A stretch of DNA of 64,000 nucleotides from Dryococelus australis (taxonomy: Eukaryota > Arthropoda > Insecta > Phasmatodea > Phasmatidae): NCBI GenBank assembly GCA_029891345.1, contig CM057002.1, forward strand, positions 62,052,777-62,116,776, given 5' to 3'. A model generated the notes under the pieces. It was not told the origin of the DNA. It saw only the letters and a program-made list of their open reading frames with translations, and did not search any database. Shown here in pieces: positions 43,800 through 56,315 of the stretch; position 1 is the first letter of the stretch; each line of letters begins with the position of its first letter. The translations under genes and the position numbers were made by a program.

Positions 43800-44546
43800 C
43801 AGGGTGCATTTACAAGGTGATAGTAGCTATCACGAAGGTGTGTGAAAAACTACCGCAAAAGGTCCTGTTTACACACACGATCGAGACATGCTATGATAGT
43901 TAACCTCAAAAGGGACATTTATATCCTTAAGACAAGAGGTTGGTATTTGTTGGGGTAGTTAAATGTGACAGGATAGTAATAACGTGTAAACATATATTGT
44001 TCCCATGGTTTATTATTGCCAATACTGTCGTGCTATACCTATATGATAACAGGCCTATACATTGTTTCATACCGCCACACAGTGTAAGAACAGACAGATA
44101 CGAACAGAATCCAAATAATTCTGCAATGTTACTGTCAAAGTGAACACATGTACAAATTTATGACAGATAGTGATAACACTGTATACACTAAGATAGTTGC
44201 ATGTTCTGTCACCACAGTTAGTATCACTATCTAGCTCATCCCTGGCTGGATCACTCCAAATTTTCCCTTGTGGGAATCGTGCTGGACGATGGCGCTGGTC
44301 GGTGGGTCTTCTCGGGGATCTCCCGTTTCCCCCACACTTTCACATTCCAGTGCTGCTCCATACTCACCTCAATCACCCTCATCGGCTCCCCAGATCTCGC
44401 TAAGAGCCGTCCAAATCTCTTCACTCACTATCTAGCTCAAGTTGATACAGCAATGGTGCGACAGTAACTATCATGCAGTTTAAACTGCGATAGTAATGCG
44501 ACAGTAGCTCTAGCGATAGGAACTATCGCAGGGTAAACTGGCCCAT
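43800..44546. mobile_element. MITE with GATAGT subterminal repeats
   Basis: The left end (CAGGGTGCATTTACAAGGTG, then ATAGTAGCTATC) and the inverted right end (TATGGGCCAGTTTACCCTGC, then GATAGTTCCTATC) agree over about 33 bp at roughly 70 percent. Multiple GATAGT / ACTATC units lie inside both ends. A SINE copy sits within. No target-site duplication is recognised. The family is non-coding. Confidence 0.55.
44250..44430 (+). mobile_element. tRNA-derived SINE, copy 3 (body only)
   Basis: Contains CTTGTGGGAATCGTGCTGGA, TCTCCCGTTTCCCCCACA, the CTGCTCCATACTCACCTCAA block and a CCAGATCTCGCTAAGAGCCG tail, shared in order with the copies at 4.3 and 25.0 kb. The tRNA-like head is missing or unrecognisable. 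It is nested in the GATAGT MITE, so it inserted after or together with it. Confidence 0.75.
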
Positions 44547-45157
44547 AGATATAGGTTACTGCACTACAAATTACACAGTATTTAAACTTTCATTTAGAAC
44601 TAAAAGTTTATTGATAAAAAATAATATTGAATGAAAATATAATTGTGTTTCTATCATGCAATCTCACGTATGGACGATTAGCAAAATAAAAACACAAGCA
44701 ATACTGTTCCTATCATTGGAAGACATTCTACATCACATGACATACTGAACAATAAAGTACCACCTAAGAAGAAGATGTCGCGTTCGGCAACTGTTCAGCC
44801 ATACAACCTACAAGAACTGAAGAACACGAAGTACGTGGCCATAGAAATGCAAGGACATTCCGATTTTTATGAGCTTATGTGGAAATGCATTTGCATCCCC
44901 ACTAATTTATGTGAGATTGTACATGTATGTGTTTGATATACCTTTCGGCCCGCGATGGAATTATTTGGTAGTGTGAAAATTTCATAGCAATCTCAATTCT
45001 TAAACAAAACTGGCTCAAAACTCCAAATGTTACTTTCTTAATACTTGTCAGCAGTGTGCATTAATTGAGCCACTAAAATACCTTCAGAGGAAAAAGTTTA
45101 TTCATGCACACTGAACGCCATTATACCAAATCAAAACAACTACTTTTGTTTTTAAAA

Positions 45158-45328
45158 TACTGTATTCTGGTGTACATAGGCAGCACATATTTACAAAAAA
45201 AAAAAAAAGACTACAAAAAGTGGGGTGCGGCTTATATACGAGATATTAGCATAAATATTTTTTTTATCCCCCCACCCCCCCAAACACGTTTACAAATTTG
45301 TCAACATACAGTACATTTTAATGTTTTA
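45158..45328 (+). mobile_element. MITE family M1, left half
   Basis: Begins TACTGTATTCTGGTGTACAT then AGGCAGCAC, and shares ACTACAAAAAGTGGGGTGCG and GTCAACATACAGTACATTTT with 34081-34230. Similarity stops near 45328 and no right terminus follows. Confidence 0.7.
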
Positions 45329-45506
45329 AATCTTACGGGACTTGCTAGTAATATTTTTCAGGGCAGCGCTTTGTCGTGCACATGGCCAAGGGGCCTGGAG
45401 CTGAAACAGAGCATTCTCGTGGTGGTGGGGGGAAGAAAGTGCACAGGCTTGGATGCGTGCTGAATCATTCTGCCTGCTGCGTCCAGCAGGGACAATTCAC
45501 CGTTAG

Positions 45507-45545
45507 TATATGCTATTCACGGTAAAGTGAGCACTTTTAAAATAC
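45507..45545 (+). repeat. Single Tc1/mariner-type MITE end
   Basis: GCTATTCACGGTAAAGTGAG then CACTTTTAAAAT matches the inverted termini of 24498-24915. A weak inverted candidate lies near 46590-46612 (AAAATGCTCACTTG), so the element may extend to there. Confidence 0.5.
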
Positions 45546-48500
45546 CTCGTCTTATTTGGAATAATAGTAAATAAATATATTTTATTTTAGCCTTAGACGT
45601 TAACTTCCGAGTGCGGTGGAATAATACACACAATGCGTTTATTACTTACATGGCAATATTTATTTAAAAAGGTGGTTAAAGGATAAGAAATTGTTGAAAG
45701 GAAAAAGTAAATAGGGTTAAAAAACTTTCAAACCTAACTTCACCACTCCTCAAACACTATTAAGTCAATTTTTTTTTTTTCAAAATGTTAATGGCAATTC
45801 ATTAAGACTAGGGGACAATGCTGCCATGCAATTTTTTTTATAGAGTGAAATATTACGATATTCGAAAATTAAATGACAATGTGGTGCTAACAGATTGCCA
45901 GAAAATTATAAAAATTCAGAAATTTTCTTTGCGATGTTACACTTTGACTTTTTAAAAAAAGACATGTATTATTCGCAGAAAACATTTTTGCCTACAAGGC
46001 CAGTAATAATTTCAAACATCTTGTTAGTCTTACTAAGCATCGGTTTCATTGATTATAGTTTGCTTAATTTTCATGCCCTTATCAATTATTCTTCGCGACG
46101 GATATTGCTAATTATTAGTTACCCAAAAGTTAATTGTACATGACATCGAAATCACACATTGAAATCAATAATCAAAAGGCTCCTCCCTCCTCCCAATTAT
46201 GAAATGCTGGAGTCTGTGGCATAGGATTTAGCATTCTTGCATGTAAATCTACAGATTGTAAGTTCGAGTCTCTGTTAGAACATTGGTACTGTTAGGTAAA
46301 GTTTCTAGGTCATCCCTCAATATGCCTGCCAGCAGAAAAGTATGTACATTCATAAGTGCCATGAATATATATTGCCGAAATTTTCACATTTCTGTCAATG
46401 TCATATTGCACTTACCCAACCAGGATAATAATTGAATCTTTTGAGTTTTCACTAACAGTAATTTTACGAAAATTCTTACATTTCAAAAATAACTTTATAA
46501 GTTACTTAAAAAAATGTTCCTTGATATAGCTGTGTAAATTAGAAGGTTATCTAATGGATGAGTAAAATAATTACAAATTAAAAATTTAATCAAAATGCTC
46601 ACTTGTAATACGGAAAAATTATTGATTTACCCATTGTATTGTACTGACATATATTTGTAATATAGAGAAATGAAAATTAGTACTGTTTTTAGTAGTCTGT
46701 TCAATTTTTTATATTGTTTAGTTATCTGAGATATAGTGGAATAAAAATAATATCTGTAAGTAAAGTTGGACTCTTCTCAATATTTGATTTTATTTGCAAT
46801 GCTTACACTTTGCAAATAAATTTTTTACGTTATGCAGCTACTACATACAAACATTCCAGGTTGCCTAATTTGGTGATATTAGGCACATTCCACCAAATTT
46901 CCCATGTGCCGAAACACTAAGAAAATTGTTTTCTGTATTGTAGTTTACGCTTAAATATTAACTAAAATTGGTCATAAATAGTTTGTATTTATTATTATAT
47001 TTTACTAAATTATGATGAAAATACCAAACCCTTTTTATTGCTACTTAATTCGGTGATAAGAAACATATTTTGGTGATAGTAGTCCTTTACTTAGCTGTGA
47101 ACTAATTTATACACTACTCTTAAAGTAATGCAATTGAAAGGAAATTCTCAAAAACATTTCAAAAATCTTTTAAAAACATTACAAAACATAAAAATGTACA
47201 TTTCACTACTCTGTAACAATGTTTATTGCAATATTATACAATCTCGCAAAGACAAGGGGGAAAAAAGTATACAACTATGAATACAAGTAAAAAAAATTAA
47301 ATACGGAAGCAAATATATTCAGGTTATTTGTAATTAACACTACAGCACATAGGTCTAACATTTGACTATACCCTACATCCTTACAACCTACACTAAAAAA
47401 TTTAGGGGTTGTTGGGTTGTTTTCTCCTGGGTGCATAGAGATGATTTTGATAAAGTACAACTGAAATTAGGGAAAACCAATTTTTGTTTTGTTTTGGAAT
47501 TCCAAAACAGTACGAACGATTTGCTTCGTCTGAGGCGAAAACTAATTTGAATAAAATACGCCATGTGGTTAGGGTATACATTTTACCCCAAGGCTTTTAA
47601 TTTTTATGCTTGAAACATTATGATTATACGTGTAATTATTCACATTTTGACACTAAATAAAAATTCTGTACATATTCCACATAATAAAATAAATTTATCA
47701 TGATACAGATTTCTAATTATCAAAGGCCACTAGGCGAAAACATTCTATCTATATAAATTCTTATTATTTATGTAAATCCTGTCCATTGTGGCACCTGAAT
47801 TCACACGCAAAACATCACATCACCTGTACAGCAAGAACACTAGCTCAAAATTTATCATTCTGCTATCCGCAATACATTTTCCCCCCTTCCAAAGTGTCTA
47901 GTCTCTTCCCCTCTCCAGCCTTTCAGAAAACTTCCACCCTGTCTCCTCTGACCAAACAGTGACAACTGTACAGTAATACCATACAAAGAGCTGGGGCATG
48001 GAAACAAATACTGGGCAAAAATTACGCAAAAATGAATTGAAAACTATAGTCCATTCCCCATTGGAAGCTACTTTCTCGGAGCCCTGCTAAATATCTACTT
48101 GCAGACCCGTTTCGTATCCTTCCGCCAAATGTAAACAAACATTGCCATGTGACTGCCACGTAGCATCGGTCAAAATCAATGTTTACATGCCATTGTGTGT
48201 GTACACGTGTTCCTATTCTTTCGCTACACCTAAAAATAAACCTTACAATGTAACTTCTACTTTTATACCTGTCAAAAGTGTTGTTTACGGTTTACAGCTT
48301 TTCAAAGAATTCTGTCTTAGGTCTATTTCAAAAACCATTTCATACGAATTTGTTTTCCACAGCATAGCACATTACACGTAATGCATGTTAATATTTTGCC
48401 GCGACTGTGTTGAACACTGTTACAACTGCGGGGTAATGAACTGTAGTGTCTAACTTTTTGTTATTGATATGTGTTGGGTTATTTCTATAAAAGGACAGCC

Positions 48501-49669
48501 TCAGTTGAAATAACAAAGGAATAGACAGTCCAATGAAAAAGCGACATTAAAATCAAGCACGCAACTTGTGTCACTCATTTTTTGCTATAGGAAAACTTAA
48601 AATATAGCGGTGAACATGCACTCAAATAAGCCAACCGTAACTTTTACTCCGCTCATATTTACATGTATTGTTACTTACTGTCTATTAGGTTTATTAAAAC
48701 TTATTGGGGCAGGGCTTGGTTATTTTGTTGGGATTGGTGGTAAATCACGTTACACGACTATGTTTCAAACACCCAGGGCAAAGGTACAAAGCTGTGATAA
48801 ACATACGTGGATGTAAATAAATAACTCTGTCATGAAACAGTTCACATTTACAACGTATAAATAGTTCACATCAAATATTTGAAATCACGCACATACAGGC
48901 CCAGCATAACTATCACTAAACAGCCACACGACGCTATTTCACACACAGTGGTTAATGAAACACACCGTAACAGTATATTTATTACTGCTGCGGAAACACA
49001 AATTTATCAAAAAATCGTAACTTGCTTAGGTAGGTTTATAAAACACATCTACAAATGTGATGTGGTAATTTGAAGAGTTTTTCGGAGTACGAATAATTTA
49101 AGTTTAGCTTGGCAAAAAACAACACGCAATGTCATGGCTTGCCACATCTGCCAACTTCACTTGGTAACTGCCCCGCCATCATAGCTAAATATACTAAATT
49201 TAGTATTCAAATATTAAAATCTCTTTTCAGTTGTAAATGACACATGCAAAAATGACACATGCAAAAATCATTATTTTGCTGCAATAAGTATGAAATATGA
49301 TACAATTGAAAAGATTAACAATTTCGCTGCTTACTAGCGAAGTGAAATTTCCCAAGTTTTAAAGCGACGAAGGAGAGAGAAAGCGACAAGCCTCGCCCAG
49401 CAGACAGTTTTTCAGATGCTTTCTCACTCGTTAACACAACACCCTGCCATTACGGCCTACTCACGATATTTTCCGGTGTTATTTAAAACTGTAAAAATGA
49501 TATATGTTGCCATCGGGGCTACCTAAATATTTAAACATTTCAATAGGCACCGATTAATTTACAAATAGTATTCTAAAAAACTTGGTTAAAATAACATTTT
49601 TACTGTGAACTATTTCTCACCGGTCGTTGCCAACTCGTCGCTGCTCTCGCTGTTAATTCATATTTAAAA
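45546..49669. other. AT-rich stretch, presumed intron
   Basis: Apart from a tRNA-like motif near 46217-46272, nothing coding or repetitive is recognised. It falls between the exons at 55 kb and 42-43 kb of the putative minus-strand gene. Confidence 0.35.
46217..46272 (+). repeat. tRNA-like promoter remnant (SINE head)
   Basis: An A-box-like TGGCATAGGAT (46217-46227) and a B-box GTTCGAGTCTC (46262-46272) with spacing right for pol III. No cloverleaf is formed. Confidence 0.4.
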
Positions 49670-49867
49670 ATAAATAAATATTACAAGTTATAGAAAATAC
49701 TAAGGCAAAGATTCATTTATTCAATAATACAGTACTCTAAAGTTAACCACAGTGTTATATATTTGTGGAATACATGTTATTGAAAAAACAGGTCAACATG
49801 TTATGCCTGGAGTGTATTTTCAAAGGTTGATTTTCAGAAGTCGCTTCCGACCGGGAATGGACTATAA
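49670..49867 (+). repeat. Dispersed repeat family R2, copy 2
   Basis: Same ordered blocks as 24109-24306. A 137-codon plus-strand open frame (49752-50165) starts inside it and runs beyond; no domain is recognised there. Confidence 0.75.
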
Positions 49868-50539
49868 ATGTTTTAACATTAGATACTTTAATTTTTCCAC
49901 GAATAGGATTTTACGACAAAAAATCTGCTCAACAAATATAGACGTTAATATTAAAGTGGGGGGCAAGGAGTGGATTTTGGGAATATCTCATTACACATTG
50001 CAGAAACTGGTAAATAAAATGACACGCTCTGAAACACATGAACGTTTAGTCACGAAACTCTTCATAGGATGTTTAGACAGAAAACTTTTTTTCTTCGTTT
50101 GTAAACTTATTTTGGTGCATTTCTGCATGGTAGACATTCACTTACTCGCGGTAAAAACCAATTAACCAACTCAAAGTAGTATTTAAAAATGTTTTTAAAT
50201 ATGAGCACAAATGCACTGTAGCCTATTTCATACTGTGTTCCTGTGTGTATTGCCTATTTTCAGCAAAATAAATGCATTTAAAATTCTTGATAGTTTATTC
50301 TTTTATGACTTCTGAAAGAAATTTATTTTGAAAAATTTTGTTATTTTGTACTGTTTTACATATACAATTTTTGAATTTAAGCTGTTATCTGTCTTTAGAT
50401 TTTATAAAATATTTGTTTTAATAGTTTTCAGATTTTGGATAATGAGTAATTATTTGAAAATAATGCAAATTATTTGACATGTTACAGCATTTATTTTACA
50501 AAACATTCCGATGACTGTTCATTTTTCAGCTTATCGTAC

Positions 50540-50705
50540 CCTCGACGAGGTTACTGCGAAAATTATCTGAACTACAACAGATAAATGAACGAGGAAGAAA
50601 CTGGCCATTGTCTTCATTCGGGACTCATTCCGGCATTCGCCAGGCGTGATATTGTGAAACACAAAAACCCCTAATCACGGTGACCCTTCCGGGATTCTAA
50701 CTAAG
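50540..50705 (-). mobile_element. tRNA-derived SINE of a second family (fragment)
   Basis: On the minus strand, GTTAGAATCCCGG (a B-box with one change from GTTCGAATCC) at 50690-50702 is followed by GGGTCACCGTG and later CACGCCTGGCGAATGCCGGA. This looks like the 3-prime part of a tRNA followed by a SINE body. The A-box side is not evident. Confidence 0.45.
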
Positions 50706-51524
50706 CGCCATATTATTATGAGCTCGAAGTTTTGCTTTGTGCTACTTCATTCTAATGGTTGTAATATTCCCACCTTCATTGCTGCCTGCTTGAACATTTA
50801 ATCTGTCTTTATACTTGTCTCCATCAAAAAAATTCTGTGTTGCTGGACAACAAGAAAATCCAAAATGAGCCAATCCGTTCCCTGACCTGGCTGTGTACTG
50901 ACACTACATGGGATGTGGAAAAGGGTGCGCACGCTGCAGGTTTCTGCTGGACGATCTGTTTCCCTCCTGTCCCTCGACAACTCTTCCGCCCCTCCCCCTT
51001 CCACAAAACACAGTGCATTCTTTTCCCCTTCCACTGGTGCAGTTTTCTCTCCCCAGCTGCAGGAGGGGAGGGGCACAGAGCGTGGCACTCGCCAGACTCC
51101 TAGGAAGAGCTGGCAAGCAGAAACAATGTTTTACGTAAATTCAAGGCATTAAAAATTTTAAAGCTATAACATTATGTTTTTACTTAATGGTTTTTCCCAT
51201 CAAGCTTCTATCTATGCTCAGATAGTCTCCTGAACATAAAAAACCTACAGTATGAAGCATGTAAACTGTGTGAAAGTTGCAAATTTTCTGCCTTTTTGTC
51301 ACTTAAATTTGATATTTTCTGCTTGTCTTATAAAAATTCTACTATGGAGGCATAGGTATGTCTTTCAACTTCACACACACATATAACCAATTATAGTGCG
51401 GGAATGGCACGTATTTCTGTAGCCATCACTGCCTAAATTTTTACTAGGAAGTCCCCTTAAAGGAAGGAAGGAAATTGGCAGGGAAGGACATTGTTTAAAA
51501 TAAAATAAAATAAAATTTTAAAAA
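50706..51524. other. Non-coding stretch with GC/CT-rich patch
   Basis: The patch at 50880-51115 has open frames on both strands explained by its composition (CCCCT-rich). An AAAAT pentanucleotide run lies at 51498-51520. Confidence 0.4.
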
Positions 51525-51713
51525 ATCTTGTCAAATGTTTTGTAGTGGAGAAATTAAGTCTGAATTTATTATTATGCTTGTACGGAAATGTGATTTAAAA
51601 TATTTACAGGAATACAAAAATTAAGTGCGGCCTATACTTGAAATATTAATTATCCCTAATTTTTCATCAAAAACTTCAGGTGCAGCCTATATACCCATTG
51701 TACGGTTTTCATT
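51525..51713 (+). mobile_element. MITE family M1, right half
   Basis: Shares GTAG-GGAGAAATT, ATATTTACAGGA-TACAAAA, CCTATACTTGAAATATTAAT and a terminus (CAGCCTATATACCCATTGTA then CGGT) with 34367-34540. The left half is absent. Confidence 0.7.
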
Positions 51714-52739
51714 CCTATTAAAAATATATATATATCTGTGCGAACGAGCTATTGTAGACAAGGCTTAATACAGAAAAGCTGCCTTTCTTTACTTGCAACA
51801 AATAATGCACTTTTTTTGTTTAAGTTTTCCTTTGTAAAATGCATATCAGAGCATCATGTTTCACAGGACGTGAGGCACTGATAGATCACATCTACAGTGC
51901 AAACGTGCATTCGACTTTTGGACCTAAGCTTCCTTTCTCTACCTCACTTCCTCCCAACCAAGCCCAGCAGGTGGATTGGTGGTGGTTGTTGAGGAAGAGG
52001 GGGGGGAGGGGACTTTTTCTTCAACCCTCGTGACAAAAAAATCACAGCGAACACAGCCGCCCTTTGTGGAATAAGTATCCTACATCCTTTGCCAGGAAAA
52101 TGCGGTATTTTTTAGTTATTCTTGCTTGAATGCATGTGACCCTTCATCACAGAACATCTCTTTTATTCTATTTCCCTCCTTGGGTGCTGTCACGTCCAGT
52201 GATGCAGATAAAAAAAAATAAAGGGACTAAACGTTTCACGAGATACGGAGACAACACTTGTTCTGTGTTTGACAGATAGGTGCCATGCCACATTAGAACG
52301 CTGGCTATTTTCGCTACTGTACTCGGTCTCTCCCAGAATAGCACAGAAAGCTATAATGCAGGTCTGAGTTATGTCTGTCCCCCAACAGTCACCTTATATC
52401 TGGCCTTTACTGTACAATGAAATTTGGTTTTATGAAGCCAATTTTGAAGATGTAAATTTGAAAACAAAAACCTAAGTGACCTAAGTGAGAGAAATTATAC
52501 TCTCAAGCTCTGCACGAAGGCCAATATAATTTGTTTTTCAGTAACGTTTAATATAAGTATTAAGTTTCCTGATTATTCCATGACACAGGTCATACATAAA
52601 GACCTGACATATTCGCAATCACAGTAAACTCGAAAAATAACGCAAATTTTTTATTTCGTTGAAGAAATCTGATTTTGTAAAATTTCTAGTCAATTGCGCA
52701 AATTCATAAACAAGTAGTTTTTTTTTACGAAATTGCAGT
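51714..52739. other. Non-coding stretch
   Basis: Nothing recognised, apart from a G/T-rich patch near 51960-52015. Confidence 0.4.
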
Positions 52740-52958
52740 ATTTTCAACACAATGGATCAATACATCGATATATTTTGATAGTATTGCGATATGCCGATAC
52801 ATTTTGCAATATATCAATATATCCAGAATGCCATTGTTTTGTGTACAGAGCAAGTGTTTTTGTAAATGTTTTGCGTATCCTGATAATATATGTGTTGAAA
52901 ATGTTACAGTAGGGTTTTGTATCCAATTTTTAAATATATAAACTCGTACACTACAGCA

Positions 52959-53171
52959 AAGATGCCAAAACAACCAGTTACCACACGTCAAAGAGCAGAG
53001 GAATTTAAAGGCGACGTTGTTTACAAGTCTGATGTAGTAACACTAATGTGTAAATATTGTAACTGTAGAGTTACATTTGACAGGAAAGATTCTGTAGTTA
53101 AACACATCAGCAGTGATAAATACATAAACGCCAGGCAGAAACATACAAGTGGTCCTTCAGTGCATCGATAA
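52959..53171 (+). CDS. BED-type zinc-finger ORF, CGGBP1-like, hAT-derived
   Basis: An uninterrupted 70-residue ORF starts at an ATG with A at -3. Features: a basic N-terminus (MPKQPVTTRQRAEEF), a hydrophobic strand, CKYCN (the C-x2-C pair, near residues 30-33), VTFDRKDSVVKHISSDKY (the H-x-x-x-x-H position, with the last H replaced by Y), then INARQKH. The layout is that of the BED-like DNA-binding domain of CGG-repeat-binding-protein-1 relatives and of hAT transposases that gave rise to them. The ORF is short against the roughly 165 residues of CGGBP1. A stop at 53169-53171 cuts it, or it is one exon. It lies between hAT-like subterminal clusters, so a transposon origin is the simplest reading. 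Confidence 0.6.
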   Translation, partial: KMPKQPVTTRQRAEEFKGDVVYKSDVVTLMCKYCNCRVTFDRKDSVVKHISSDKYINARQKHTSGPSVHR

Positions 53172-53267
53172 TCAAACATATTTTATTCCACAGTTATTTT
53201 CATAGAGTACCTGTTACGAACTTCATTAGTCAAGAGATGGGAGTTTTATTAAATAACTTCGTTCTGG

Positions 53268-53364
53268 CACACACATATATATACATATATAGAGAGAGAC
53301 AGAGAGAAACAGACAGAGAGAGAGAGAGAGACAGACAAGACAGACATACACACAAACACACACC
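53268..53364. repeat. Compound (CA/TA/GA) microsatellite
   Basis: CACACATATATA passes into AGAGAGAGACAGAGAG and then ACAGACATACACAC units. Confidence 0.9.
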
Positions 53365-54203
53365 TATACCACAAATAAAAGTTTTTTTAAAAGTCGTTAT
53401 TGAATAATTTATAATTTTCTTATTTATTAACGTGTTCGTAGTGTTCCAGTGATGATAGCAGAAATATCACGTCTGTTTTAAGCATTCAATATAGATTACA
53501 ACATTTTGAACTATTAATGAAATAATGAGTTGACGCGACTGCTAAACGCGTGACTGCAGACAATGTACGAATTGATACCTATCAAATCACGAATTTACAA
53601 AATAACTAGAAATCTGTCATTCGGACATGGCCTGTAACATCTTTAATTACATATTGCTTTAGTGGACGAGTCGAAGATTTGCTCGTATGAAAGAAAAATT
53701 CAAATTATTAAATAACCTGTCAAGTTTTAACCTCACCGAAAAAAATGTGATAAATATGTAGTTCGCAGAGTAGTTCAAATATTAAACACATTCAGGATGT
53801 AAATATTTTTGGATAAGTTTGGTTTCAATATGTTATTTACAAAATACACTTTCAAAACACGCTATTCACAATACAATTACTGTTCATAATTCCTCTTCGC
53901 AACTCCTGAATACATGTTGCTCTATTGAAATCCTTAATACACATTTCTCTGCCATCGATACACAATAATTAACTGAATCATTAAACAAACACGACACTTC
54001 AAGGGCTTTCCGAAACTTGTAAATTACCAAAAAAACAAATGAAAGTGCCACTATGTGACAATAGGGAAAATGGCGAACTAAGCATCCAAGCCATATACAT
54101 GCGTTGATAAAAAGTATTGAATAAAAGTATCAATATGCACGTTGTGATACTCCATACTTTCGATACTGCCCAGTATCGAGGTATCGAATAACCCATCTCT
54201 AAT

Positions 54204-55220
54204 TTTGTTTAGAAAACAGCTAAAACCATTAAACAAGATAGTAAATGAAAAACCATAAAAGTATTTACTGGTGCTGTAATCATACAATTTTAGTATGAGA
54301 ATTAGGCTGAAAATTTTTTTTTAACCAAATTTTAAGTTATCACAACAAAATAATTAGATTCTGTGCATAAGATAAAGCTAAACGATTAACAACATACTTG
54401 CTACTTGTGCAGCAGCATGTATCGTTGAACAGCTTATTCCATAGAACCCTTCATACCTGCTTGCTTGCATGTCTGGGTAGCAGGTCTTGTGGAAGTTCCC
54501 ACACAAACTTGGACGGAATATTTAATTGTGGCATACAAACTTTACTTAGTACACCTGATAAGGCCAAAATCTTGGTATTTTTGTACACAAGTACAAAATT
54601 ATTTTGGTATGCGGTGAGACATCCTGAAAACTAAGACCAATATTTGTACCAAGAAATTGGTATGTCTAACATCACTGTGTTCCGGCTTAAAGAAGTGTCT
54701 GAAGCATGTTGCAATAGTCAATAGCACAATACGCTACCTGTTTACAAAAAAAAGCTACAGACAATATTTATTTGCAGCAGCAGCAACCATTTGTGAAAGC
54801 TATCAGTGTACTCTGTTTAAAAATCCGTAGTTTTCATCTATTTTCAGTAATGACGATACTAATTTTCATGTTCTCAATAAAATTGTATACAAATTTATAG
54901 CACTAAAAAAATAAGTAAATGTAAACTGAAAAATGTTTTTGTCATTCACAACTGCCGTTTTTATTCTTTGAATTCTGAATTATTTTTTAATTGATACAAA
55001 TGGTCTTTAATAACAGGCAGTTTAACCTGCTACTGGCTCCAGCCAGCAGTAGGTCTATGGAAGTAAAATCTCTAATTTAAATACTGCCCTTTTCGACAAC
55101 TGACTCGGACTGTGGAAAATTAAGTATATATTTGATTCCGAGATAGGCTACATTTTAAACAATTTGATGGTAACAAACACACAAAAAAAGAAAAGTTTCA
55201 AATTCATTGAATTGGCCTAC
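54204..55220. other. Non-coding stretch, presumed intron
   Basis: No gene is recognised. It follows, on the minus strand, the donor of the exon at 55221-55327. Confidence 0.35.
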
Positions 55221-55327
55221 CTTGAATGAGTTCAATCATGTTTGCCAACATAAAATCCTGATATGAATGCACGTTATTTTCATCCTTGTCCATTTCACAG
55301 CTTTTTGTCACTGATAATGAAAACTTC
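55221..55327 (-). CDS. Host-gene exon (FOCAD-like?), minus strand
   Basis: Acceptor CTGGTTTTTTAG precedes the exon and donor CAAG-GTAGGC ends it. The first base completes the codon split at the end of the exon at 56316-56507 (AG+G), so phases match. The peptide reads KFSLSVTKSCEMDKDENNVH and then SYQDFMLANMIELIQ. The exon ends after one base of the next codon. The block PALRKF...IELIQ is reminiscent of the focadhesin segment after its early helical repeats, but I judge this by eye only. No next exon with matching phase was found downstream. Confidence 0.5.
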
Positions 55328-55799
55328 CTAAAAAACCAGGATTGTATGTAATTCTCTGTTGGTTCGTAAACACAATGTTGTTGCCGGCCGTTTATGCTTA
55401 TAGCAAATATATTGTGTGTATCCTAAAAAATGTATCTCGCAACTACATATTTTAAGTCGCATTTAAAATTCTTGGTTGTGAAATTTGGGCTCTATCAGAA
55501 TTCACAATTCCATTTTACATCAATTCATTAGTAAATGGACAGCACAACAAAAACACACCACTTTTTTAACGCCTCGACTCTCGCTCGACGAGCCATTTAA
55601 TACTCTCAAATCTTGCTAGTCGAAAAAACGATTCAGCTGCAACTACAGCAATCAAAATCTCCAAACAAAGACGTTTTCACTAGCGCACAGGGTTAAATAT
55701 TATGTTTCTTTGTAATATATTACGTTAATATTTACAATTTTTCGCACTGCCAAAAATCTGATAATCTGTTGAACTACTATCATTATAGCAATTATTGAA

Positions 55800-55935
55800 T
55801 AAATTTAAAGAGCCTAGTAAAAATGAGGACGTTTAAGGACCATGCATGAAAATGAGGACTTTTAAGGGCTCTTAAAAACTAATATAGCAATTAAAGACTT
55901 TTTAAGGACTTCTAAGGACTGTATGAACCCTGATT
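55800..55935 (-). repeat. Terminus of a GGACTT-repeat transposon
   Basis: On the minus strand it starts ATCAGGGTTCATACAGTCCT and continues with repeated AAGTCCTTA units. CAGGGTTC-type ends with short subterminal repeats suggest a hAT-like element. The partner end is not seen. Confidence 0.4.
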
Positions 55936-56315
55936 AAGGGGGAATGACCACCACCATCTCGTATTTAAGGAATTTTCATAACAGTTTAAAGCATAAAGCA
56001 TTGCTACGTAGTTTCTGAGAGCAGTGAATTGCTATGTAGTTTATAAAAGTCAATATTGCTACACTATTGTTGCTAATATAAATTCTTTCATTGCCAGCAA
56101 CCAGTGAAACTGCAACAAATATGATATAAGTTAAGGGGAGATTATTAATTATGGTATGTAACGCAAAATATTTTTATTAACGTTTTGAAACGAAGCTAAC
56201 AGCAACAAGAAAATAGGTGAATCCAAGAGAGCAGTGGAAAATGATAAGAGTGCAGACCGTACTGCACAGGCAACAATACTGCATGTCAAAATGCATCACC
56301 CATCAGAATATCTAC

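Larger units (their letters stand above)
52740..54203 (+). mobile_element. Putative hAT-type element carrying a BED finger
   Basis: Clusters of ATCGATA / GATACC motifs mark 52755-52830 and 54120-54195. The right edge, inverted, begins TAGAGATGGGTTATTCGATA, a hAT-like terminus. The left edge is less clear. Between them is a short BED-finger ORF, and a compound microsatellite sits at 53268-53364. No full hAT transposase catalytic domain is visible, so the element is internally deleted. Confidence 0.5.

Noticed and set aside
49752-50165. 137-codon plus-strand frame in AT-rich DNA.
   Set aside because: It starts within repeat R2 and shows no domain; the composition (Lys, Ile, Phe, Asn) is that of chance frames.
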